Both the position numbers and the translations under genes were made by a program. Positions 59,267 to 64,000 of a DNA stretch of 64,000 nucleotides are shown here, piece after piece. The notes beneath the pieces are model-generated. The model saw only the letters and a program-made list of their open reading frames with translations. It did not search any database and was not told the DNA's origin. Numbering within the stretch: position 1 is the stretch's first letter; each line of letters opens with the position of its first letter. The stretch comes from URNF01 sp045634325 (GTDB lineage: Bacteria > Bacillota > Clostridia > Oscillospirales > Acutalibacteraceae). Location: positions 61,600-125,599 of the forward strand of contig JAZRAA010000040.1 of the NCBI GenBank assembly GCA_045634325.1, in the 5' to 3' direction.

Positions 59267-59301
59267 AAAAAACACCCGCGGTGCAATCGCACCACGGGTG
59301 T
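59267..59301 (-). terminator. Terminator of the DUF4432 gene
   Basis: ACACCCGCGGTGC (59272-59284), loop AATC and GCACCACGGGTGT (59289-59301), with one central mismatch, followed by TTTTTT on the minus strand. Confidence 0.88.
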
Positions 59302-59315
59302 AAAGTGCATACGCT

Positions 59316-60266
59316 TTACAATTCTTCAAATCTCCAAGTGACAGTATACGCATCGGTATCTCCCGCTGCGATAGTACGGTATACCTTCTCCGGCATCGGC
59401 ATGGTAGACGGTTCAATGCCCAACACATATTCCCCGCACGCCATACTTTTCCATTCCACCAAATACGGAAAATCCGCGTTATCAAATGTGACGTCCATTG
59501 CCAGCGTTTCGCCTTGCAAACGAGCTTTGACACCGCGTCCCTCGCGCACCGTATGTAAAAATACCTCTTCAGCGCTGTCCGTCTTGGGTACAGTAAAAGA
59601 ATAGCAGTTTTCAAAATCGGGATTTTCGCTGACCGCATCTATGCGCTCGCTTTCTACTTGTAAATGCGCCCGCTCGGTGAGCAACGGATAACCAATATTC
59701 GAGTGGTACATCAGCATATATTCTGCCGGTGCAAACGCACAGTTGGTCACCTTGTCATTTACCGTCAAGGTATCACCCAAATAAGACATACTGATGGTGC
59801 GTTGCAACGTCAAATGACAGCCAAACAAAGCAGTGAAATGCATTTCACCGACCAACGAAATGGTGTATTCACCATTCATTTCCGCCGTCTCCACATGCAC
59901 GTTTTCAGCGGGGATATACGACAAACTGCCGTGCTGCAACAACTGTCTGCCGTTTTTCTCGACGGGACCGCCGATATTATCCAGACCACACGTGTACAAA
60001 AATCCCGCATCAAAGCTGTTTAAGAAACCGTAAGCACCACCCTCACACAGCATCGGGGACACCAATCCGTTTTTGGAAATGTACGAAACGCAAGTGCCTT
60101 TGTAGAACAAACGGAAAATATCCATCGCTCTGTCCAAAATGACCGTGCAATCCAATTTGCCGTTATACATTCTAACCGCACGCACACCTTTTGCTTTGCC
60201 GTCGGCATATGTAAAAAATTCTGCGCCACATACAGTGGACGGATGCGCCATATACTCTTTTTGCAT
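59316..60266 (-). CDS. DUF4432/aldose 1-epimerase-like protein
   Basis: A 316-residue beta-rich protein of the galactose-mutarotase fold. The ATG at 60266 follows GAGGAG. It has LDCTVILDRAMDIFRLFYKG, GFLNSFDAGFLYTCGLDNIGGP, MYHSNIGYPLL and EWKSMACGEYVLGIEPSTMP, with His and Glu candidates for sugar binding and catalysis; DUF4432 is the closest family. It may act on a sugar or sugar phosphate. Single gene with its own promoter and terminator. Confidence 0.82.
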   Translation of the reverse strand: MQKEYMAHPSTVCGAEFFTYADGKAKGVRAVRMYNGKLDCTVILDRAMDIFRLFYKGTCVSYISKNGLVSPMLCEGGAYGFLNSFDAGFLYTCGLDNIGGPVEKNGRQLLQHGSLSYIPAENVHVETAEMNGEYTISLVGEMHFTALFGCHLTLQRTISMSYLGDTLTVNDKVTNCAFAPAEYMLMYHSNIGYPLLTERAHLQVESERIDAVSENPDFENCYSFTVPKTDSAEEVFLHTVREGRGVKARLQGETLAMDVTFDNADFPYLVEWKSMACGEYVLGIEPSTMPMPEKVYRTIAAGDTDAYTVTWRFEEL

Positions 60267-60297
60267 GGTTTTCGCTCCTCTTTGTTGAATTATCTTT

Positions 60298-60326
60298 ATT
60301 GTATCCCACCCCCGTCGGTATGTCAA
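60298..60326 (-). promoter_or_regulatory. Promoter of the DUF4432 gene
   Basis: Minus strand TTGACA (60321-60326), 17 bases, TACAAT (60298-60303). Confidence 0.82.
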
Positions 60327-60359
60327 CAAAAGAAACAAAACAAAAAAGCAACGCACCCC

Positions 60360-60388
60360 TTGACAAAACAAAAATATCGTGTTACACT
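60360..60388 (+). promoter_or_regulatory. Promoter of the sdpR-sdpI-like operon
   Basis: Plus strand TTGACA (60360-60365), 17 bases, TACACT (60383-60388), divergent from the DUF4432 promoter. Confidence 0.82.
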
Positions 60389-60392
60389 ACAA

Positions 60393-60416
60393 TTAACAAT
60401 TAGGTTAAACGTTAAA
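60393..60416. promoter_or_regulatory. Candidate operator for the ArsR/SdpR-type regulator
   Basis: TTAAC-N6-GTTAA (60393-60408) is an inverted repeat directly after the -10, and GTTAAA repeats at 60404-60409 and 60411-60416. The position at the transcription start suits autorepression. Confidence 0.55.
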
Positions 60417-60428
60417 GGAGGGTGCTTC

Positions 60429-60713
60429 ATGTCTCTGCAACGGACTTTAAAAGCGCTTGCCGACCCTATTCGGCGTGATATTTTGCATATGCTGAAAAAA
60501 GGCAGGTTGTCAGCGGGCGAAATCACCGCACATTTCCCTGTCACTGCCGCATCTATATCCCGTCATTTATCGGTGCTCAAAGAAGCGGATTTGATTCGAG
60601 ATGCACGAGAAGGGAAATTTATTTTCTATGAAATCAACACATCCGTTTTGGAAGAAACGATGCTGTGGATTGCCGATTTGAAAGGAGAGGGTCAATATGT
60701 TGAAGAAGAATAA
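60429..60713 (+). CDS. ArsR/SdpR-family transcriptional repressor
   Basis: A 94-residue winged-helix regulator with MSLQRTLKALADPIRRDILHML, the recognition region LSAGEITAHFPVTAASISRHLSVLKEADLI and the wing REGKFIFYEI. No metal-binding cysteine motif (CVC) is present, so it is not a metal sensor but fits SdpR. In Bacillus, SdpR represses its own operon and is held at the membrane by SdpI; here the SdpI-like gene is coupled (17-base overlap). AAAGGAGG precedes the ATG. Confidence 0.88.
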   Translation: MSLQRTLKALADPIRRDILHMLKKGRLSAGEITAHFPVTAASISRHLSVLKEADLIRDAREGKFIFYEINTSVLEETMLWIADLKGEGQYVEEE

Positions 60714-61776
60714 AATAAAAATTTTGCTATCCTCTTTAGTGACATTGTCGCCGATTGTTGCCGGTTTACTATTGTGGGATAAATTGCCCGCCAATATGAC
60801 AACACATTGGGGCATGGACGGCACCGCCGACGGCTCTGCTCCCAAAGCATTTGCCGTGTTTGGCTTGCCTTTCATTTTATTAGCGCTCTACTGGTTGTGC
60901 CTATGGGTAACCTCACTCGACAAAAAGCAGAAAGACCAAAACCCCAAGGCATTTGGGATCATTTTCTGGATTATGCCCGCCGTCTCTTTGGCAGCAAACG
61001 GTATGCTGTACAGCGTCGCACTGGGCGGCACCATCAATGCCGTCCGCATACTGCCGTTATTGCTCAGTGTGATGTTCATTTGCATCGGTAACTATCTGCC
61101 CAAAGTCAAGCCTAACCGTACAATGGGTATCCGTATATTCTGGACACTGGGAAATGAAGAAAATTGGAGCAAAACCCATCGTTTAGCCGGCAAAGTGTAC
61201 GTACTTTGCGGACTGGTTATAGTAGGTGCGGCATTTTTGCCGATGTATTGGATGATCAGCAGCAGCACCATAGCTATCTTAACCGGCATTGTGTGGCCTC
61301 TGCTGTATTCCTATAGTATTTACAGAAAGCACCGCAAAACAGGCATTGTGTATGATGAGAAACAAAAAAATAATAAAGTAGCCGTGCGTGTTACCTCCGT
61401 TTTCATACCGTTATTGCTTGTGTTTGTAGGCGTTCTCATGTTCACCGGCAATATCGAGATGCAGTATGGCGAAACCGCCTTTACGGTACAGGCCTCGTAC
61501 TACGAAGACCTGGAAATCCCCTATGCAGACATTGATACCATCCAATACCGTGACAATGTGAAAGCGGGTATGCGTACCTTCGGTTTCGGCTCTGCAAAAC
61601 TGCACATGGGCATCTTCCGCAACGACGAATTCGGCGACTACACCCGCTACTGCTACATCGGGTGCGATGCCGCTGTCGTGTTGCAATCGGGCGACAAAAT
61701 CTTAGTGCTCAACGGCAAAACCGCCCAAGAAACAAAAGAAATTTTCAATACCATTTCTGCGAAAATCGAAAAATAA
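60697..61776 (+). CDS. SdpI-family membrane protein with extra C-terminal domain
   Basis: A 359-residue membrane protein. The N-terminal DUF1648 part has LPANMTTHWGMDGTADG, and the SdpI part has NRTMGIRIFWTLGNEENWSKTHRLAGKVYV; about seven helices run to residue 255. SdpI itself (about 207 aa) ends there, but this protein adds a last helix and a roughly 100-residue soluble beta-rich domain (AFTVQASYYEDLEIPYADIDTIQYRD..FGFGSAKLHMG) resembling bacterial PH domains. Likely role: immunity or signal relay to the SdpR-like repressor. No SdpC toxin is seen. Confidence 0.85.
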   Translation: MLKKNKIKILLSSLVTLSPIVAGLLLWDKLPANMTTHWGMDGTADGSAPKAFAVFGLPFILLALYWLCLWVTSLDKKQKDQNPKAFGIIFWIMPAVSLAANGMLYSVALGGTINAVRILPLLLSVMFICIGNYLPKVKPNRTMGIRIFWTLGNEENWSKTHRLAGKVYVLCGLVIVGAAFLPMYWMISSSTIAILTGIVWPLLYSYSIYRKHRKTGIVYDEKQKNNKVAVRVTSVFIPLLLVFVGVLMFTGNIEMQYGETAFTVQASYYEDLEIPYADIDTIQYRDNVKAGMRTFGFGSAKLHMGIFRNDEFGDYTRYCYIGCDAAVVLQSGDKILVLNGKTAQETKEIFNTISAKIEK

Positions 61777-61784
61777 ATAAAACG

Positions 61785-61812
61785 AAAAGGACACCCGATT
61801 GGGTGTCCTTTT
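61785..61812 (+). terminator. Terminator of the sdpR-sdpI-like operon
   Basis: AAAAGGACACCC (61785-61796), GATT loop and GGGTGTCCTTTT (61801-61812). It marks the left border of the repeat-rich region. Confidence 0.92.
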
Positions 61813-61874
61813 CATTTTGGCACGTTGCACTGATTTAGATATCGGCGTGAAAACGTTTAATAATTGGAATTGAC

Positions 61875-62534
61875 TTAACTGTTTTCGTCAATCCATTTCT
61901 TTGACCAAGCAAATAATGTTTCGGACATTAAATTAAAATCCACCATTCCGCCTTTTTTCAAATTCAAAAAAGTTTCCACTATTGCACGTTCATCGGAAGC
62001 TGCAACTTGGAGCAATTCTTTTTGATGTTTAATATAGTTTCCGGTTTGCTTAAACACAATCGCCTGTACAACAAAAGAGGCAGATTTATACAGTCCCCGC
62101 AAAATATCTTCGCTTTTTTCATGGAGCATATTGTGAACACAGCCATGGTATATATTACAGGCACCGATTTTGATTGCTCTGTCCACAGCACTTTCGTCAA
62201 TAAGTACCATCACTTCATCAAGACTTCCCTTGATTGGTGCGGTGTCATGGCAAAACTGAAACAGATCGGACGATTCCCAATTCATAAGATCATCTTTGCC
62301 GGAAAGAAAACCGCAAATTAATTCTCTGTGCGAAAGAGAATCCAACATTGCGTTGTAGGTTTTGATATCCGAAGCAGACAATTCATCCAGAATGACAACA
62401 ACATCAATGTCGCTATTTTCGGTTGCTTCACCACGACTGTAACTGCCTTGCAATCCGACAAACCATACCCGTGCTCCAAACGTATTATTTAAGGTTTGCA
62501 AGAAGTTTTGTATCCAAACATTAATATCTAACAT
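61875..62534 (-). CDS. Nucleotidyltransferase-domain protein (aminoglycoside adenylyltransferase-like)
   Basis: A 219-residue protein. The polymerase-beta-type nucleotidyltransferase motif GLQGSYSRGEATENSDIDVVVIL (GS...D.D) is near residue 28-50, followed by a second possible metal ligand region (DEVMVLID). The C-terminal half is helical (IKIGACNIYHGCVHNMLHEKSEDILRGLYKSASFVVQAIV), as in kanamycin or streptomycin nucleotidyltransferases and in HEPN-type partners. It may modify an antibiotic or another target; resistance is not proven. GAGGT lies ahead of the ATG, and TATAAT (62570-62575) lies upstream. Confidence 0.75.
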   Translation of the reverse strand: MLDINVWIQNFLQTLNNTFGARVWFVGLQGSYSRGEATENSDIDVVVILDELSASDIKTYNAMLDSLSHRELICGFLSGKDDLMNWESSDLFQFCHDTAPIKGSLDEVMVLIDESAVDRAIKIGACNIYHGCVHNMLHEKSEDILRGLYKSASFVVQAIVFKQTGNYIKHQKELLQVAASDERAIVETFLNLKKGGMVDFNLMSETLFAWSKKWIDENS

Positions 62535-62612
62535 CTTTTTGACCTCGTCAATTTTTTGTTCTTAGACATATTATATCATAAAAACTTTAATTTTTCCACC
62601 TAACACTATTTA

Positions 62613-62757
62613 GAATTTAGTTCAAACCCTCCCCGAAAGCAGTTTTAGTTGGAGAATATCTATGAAAATCAACTGTGAAAATTCGTATAGAAAAGTCCGA
62701 AACCGTTATGGCTTCGGACTTTTCTGCCCCGATATCTAAATCGGTTTGCATTGTTGG
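62613..62757. repeat. 145-bp palindromic repeat, copy 1
   Basis: About 88% identical to 63521-63666. It contains the hairpin AAAAGTCCGAA/TTCGGACTTTT and the short palindrome CCGATATCTAAATCGG. The arm GATATCTAAATCGGT (62731-62745) pairs perfectly with ACCGATTTAGATATC (62766-62780) across the unit junction. Confidence 0.85.
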
Positions 62758-62798
62758 CACGTTGCACCGATTTAGATATCCATCCTTTCGCAATGGCT

Positions 62799-63197
62799 TT
62801 AATACTTTTTCTTTAAAATAAAGAACGATACCCAAAACAGCACAAGCATCAAACATACGGCGCCACCCGAAGTTATACACAGCAAATTTTGGTTCAAAAG
62901 TTTAAACACGATAGTGCCCAGGGCGCAGATGATGATAAACAGATAACCCGCCCAAGCCCAGGCTTTGTTACGAATAAAGTGAAACCGTTCATCAGTTTCG
63001 GCAACTTCTCTTTTTTCTCGGTAAATCTCACTCCTGCTCAAACGATAACTGCGGAGCAGACGCACAATACCAACGACCGTCAAAGCCGAACCCATACCGC
63101 TCCAAAATGCGTCTAGGGTTTCCAGGCAGCTCAGAACGGTCAAAACAAGACCGAGCAAAAGCCAGATCACACCAAAAATAATATCTTTTTTCTTCAT
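62799..63197 (-). CDS. Four-helix membrane protein paired with XRE regulator
   Basis: A 132-residue membrane protein starting at the ATG 63197 after GAGGAGG. Two N-terminal helices (DIIFGVIWLLLGLVLTVLSCLETL, FWSGMGSALTVVGIVRLL), a charged loop (SRSEIYREKREVAETDERFHFIRNKA) and two C-terminal helices are seen. It resembles DUF2178-like proteins that are commonly encoded with small XRE regulators in Bacillota. No enzymatic motif. Cotranscribed with the regulator one base upstream. Confidence 0.72.
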   Translation of the reverse strand: MKKKDIIFGVIWLLLGLVLTVLSCLETLDAFWSGMGSALTVVGIVRLLRSYRLSRSEIYREKREVAETDERFHFIRNKAWAWAGYLFIIICALGTIVFKLLNQNLLCITSGGAVCLMLVLFWVSFFILKKKY

Positions 63198-63198
63198 A

Positions 63199-63396
63199 TT
63201 ATTCCTCCTCAAAAATAAAGATCTCTTCAATGGTCATCCCAAAAAATGTTGCAATTTTATGTGCTAAAAGAATGGAGGGGTTGTAGCGTCCGTTCTCCAA
63301 AGAACTAATTGTTTGCCGAGATACGCCCATTGCCTTGGCAAACTCTTCTTGGAGAATCCCCTTTTCCTTTCGGATAGCTTCTATTTTGTTTTTCAA
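63199..63396 (-). CDS. Small XRE-family (Cro/CI-like) regulator
   Basis: A 65-residue helix-turn-helix protein: MKNKIEAIRKEKGILQEEFAKAMGVSRQTISSLENGRYNPSILLAHKIATFFGMTIEEIFIFEEE. It matches YozG/PaaR-like minimal repressors. It starts at a TTG after AGGGGG. Two inverted repeats around its promoter suggest autorepression. It probably controls the membrane-protein partner. Confidence 0.9.
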   Translation of the reverse strand: MKNKIEAIRKEKGILQEEFAKAMGVSRQTISSLENGRYNPSILLAHKIATFFGMTIEEIFIFEEE

Positions 63397-63425
63397 AGAA
63401 ATACCCCCTAAAAAGATATTTAGGA

Positions 63426-63441
63426 TGTAAAGCTTACTTTA
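63426..63441. promoter_or_regulatory. Operator of the small XRE regulator
   Basis: GTAAAG-CTTA-CTTTAC is a perfect inverted repeat at the expected transcription start. A related GTAAA-AC-TTTAC lies at 63477-63488 next to the -35. Confidence 0.65.
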
Positions 63442-63447
63442 CAAAAC

Positions 63448-63476
63448 AAATATAACAAAGATTTTATTAAATGTCA
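63448..63476 (-). promoter_or_regulatory. Promoter of the XRE-membrane protein pair
   Basis: Minus strand TTGACA (63471-63476), 17 bases, TATATT (63448-63453). Confidence 0.82.
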
Positions 63477-63520
63477 AGTAAACTTTACATAAAACGCAAA
63501 ATCTGCCCTTGATATCTATT

Positions 63521-63666
63521 GAATTTAGTTCAATTCCTCCCCGAAAGCAATTTTTGGTTTATGATATCTATAAAAATCAACTGTGAAAATTTGTATAAAA
63601 AAAGTCCGAAACCGTTTTGGTTTCGGACTTTTCTGCCCCGATATCTAAATCGGTTCGCAATGTTGG
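63521..63666. repeat. 145-bp palindromic repeat, copy 2
   Basis: Second copy of the block at 62613-62757, in the same orientation, with the same AAAGTCCGAA...TTCGGACTTT hairpin and GATATCTAAATCGG arm. It ends TGTTGG, after which tRNA-derived sequence begins instead of the unit-start sequence. Confidence 0.85.
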
Positions 63667-63741
63667 TTGCGGAGGATAGATTCGAACTACCGACCATACG
63701 TTTGCGGTGCCCGACTCTGTCTGCGGCTGTAAAACCGCCTT
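63663..63741 (-). repeat. tRNA-like direct repeat, copy 1
   Basis: 79 bases identical to 63922-64000. Read on the minus strand it ends like a tRNA: T-arm GGTAG-TTCGAAT-CTATC (63691-63675), CTCCGCA and encoded CCA (63666-63664). No matching 5' acceptor strand is found, and the anticodon arm GCGG-TTTTACAG-CCGC has an eight-base loop, so it is not called as a functional tRNA. Confidence 0.7.
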
Positions 63742-63826
63742 GCCAATCGTCGACCGCGGCACAGGGCTTTTCCCTCGCTGTATCCGCCACCGGCGGCGCT
63801 CGCAAACGCCCACAAGTTATTCGCCC

Positions 63827-63856
63827 GACTCGTCGGGCTCATAACCCAAAGGTTGA
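63827..63856 (+). repeat. Fragment resembling initiator tRNA-Met
   Basis: GACTCGTCGGGCTCATAACC matches the D-stem/anticodon region of bacterial tRNA-fMet, with stem GGG/CCC (63835-63837, 63845-63847), loop CTCATAA and anticodon CAT (63840-63842). No complete acceptor or T-arm on the plus strand, so it is a tRNA fragment. Confidence 0.6.
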
Positions 63857-63883
63857 TAATCCGCAGTCTGTACTTCGTAACAG

Positions 63884-63923
63884 AAAAAAATCGGCAACGC
63901 CTGTTGGCGTTGCCGATTTTTTT
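63884..63923. terminator. Strong bidirectional terminator inside the 259-bp repeat unit
   Basis: A 17- to 18-bp stem (63884-63901 with 63906-63923), TGTT loop, A7 and T7 flanks. On the minus strand it directly follows the CCA of the second tRNA-like copy, as behind real tRNA genes. Confidence 0.92.
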
Positions 63924-64000
63924 GGTTGCGGAGGATAGATTCGAACTACCGACCATACGTTTGCGGTGCCCGACTCTGTCTGCGGCTGTAAAACCGCCTT
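63922..64000 (-). repeat. tRNA-like direct repeat, copy 2, cut by window end
   Basis: Exact copy of 63663-63741, 259 bases further on; the rest lies outside the window. If a true tRNA gene exists, this copy, with its terminator, is the better candidate. Confidence 0.7.

Larger units (their letters stand above)
61821..62757. mobile_element. Cassette-like unit 1 (937 bp, nucleotidyltransferase)
   Basis: The unit starts CACGTTGCACTGATTTAGAT and ends with a 145-bp block finishing GATATCTAAATCGG...TGTTGG. The next unit has the same start and the same end but different genes. GATTTAGATATC at the start and GATATCTAAATC near the end are inverted to each other, and each border is preceded or closed by TTGG. 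No recombinase or transposase is encoded. I infer a mobile gene cassette or non-autonomous cargo element. Confidence 0.6.
62758..63666. mobile_element. Cassette-like unit 2 (909 bp, XRE regulator and membrane protein)
   Basis: Same start (CACGTTGCACCGATTTAGAT) and same 145-bp end as unit 1, directly abutting it, but with a different gene pair on the minus strand. Both units carry genes read toward their short start, with the conserved block behind the promoter. Unit length is nearly equal (937 and 909 bp). Confidence 0.6.

Noticed and set aside
62617..62880. 87-codon minus-strand frame spanning the cassette junction
   Set aside because: It is composed of repeat and intergenic sequence, overlaps the end of the membrane-protein gene, and shares its TDLDIGAEKSE part with another frame only because of the DNA repeat.
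61821..63666. Classical integron attC sites
   Set aside because: The palindromic ends suggested attC, but GTTRRRY and RYYYAAC core sites at the junctions could not be found, and no integron integrase is in the window.
63663..63741. Functional tRNA call, including a suppressor with anticodon TTA
   Set aside because: The T-arm and CCA look right, but there is no matching 5' acceptor strand and the anticodon loop would have eight bases.
63519..63938. 139-codon plus-strand frame across the repeats at the right end
   Set aside because: It reads through the 145-bp repeat, the antisense of tRNA-like sequence and a terminator. Its sequence is of the kind often produced by translating antisense tRNA, and no ribosome site is seen.
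1..64000. CRISPR arrays, prophage structural genes and transposases
   Set aside because: No regularly spaced short repeats, no phage head/tail proteins and no transposase or integrase motifs were seen in any frame.

Overview
The window looks like a chromosomal piece of an anaerobic, spore-forming-lineage Bacillota (class Clostridia, probably an Oscillospirales/Ruminococcaceae-like gut bacterium). The evidence is a complete Rnf complex with covalent-flavin machinery, SpoIIE, a DUF5711/CvpA pair, a Gram-positive type LexA box, a T-box leader, a class B sortase, threonine-rich linkers and clean sigma-A-like promoters. All calls come from reading the sequence and the translated proteins; no database search was run.

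Layout. 1-5475 (+) is the classical infB-rbfA-nrnA-truB-ribF translation cluster, with infB cut by the window edge and ribF fused to a HAD phosphatase. 5543-14685 (-) is a 13-gene energy operon: rnfCDGEAB, then a tandem-domain lipoprotein, apbE flavin transferase, a further FMN-binding protein, a NusG-II protein, a Gx transporter and a HAD phosphatase. 14870-15733 (-) is fba. 15847-28450 (-) is a tightly packed directon: ruvCAB, glmM, a methyltransferase, the ECF energy module ecfA1-ecfA2-ecfT, truA, DUF5711, cvpA, a phosphatidyltransferase and a Clp ATPase. 28626-34250 (+) is nifS, a class B sortase, thiI, and a CinA/PncC domain fused to a catalytically dead sortase. 34294-40433 holds a histidine phosphatase, an XRE regulator, two unknown membrane proteins, a lipoprotein, uppP, a YdbC protein and a DivIVA-like coiled coil.

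40584-41281 holds tmRNA, a duplicated tmRNA 3' end and tRNA-Lys. 41336-50000 (-) holds spoIIE, the T-box-controlled cysE-cysS pair, and pgsA, rimO, recX and SOS-controlled recA. 50105-55324 (-) is an operon of a lipoprotein, two-component regulator and kinase, DUF1385 and prmC. 55428-59161 (-) is asnS-asnA-trpB. 59316-61776 holds a DUF4432 protein and, divergently, an SdpR/SdpI-type pair.

The right end (61821-64000) differs from the rest. Two consecutive units of about 0.92 kb have the same short start and the same 145-bp palindromic end but different genes (a nucleotidyltransferase; an XRE regulator plus membrane protein). They are followed by tRNA-derived repeats with a 259-bp period that run off the window. 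This looks like a cassette array or tandem cargo-carrying elements.

Best candidates for something undescribed are (1) the CinA-pseudosortase fusion paired with an active sortase inside the nifS-thiI cluster, (2) the cassette-like array at the right end, and (3) the two-domain, possibly doubly flavinylated lipoprotein in the Rnf operon.
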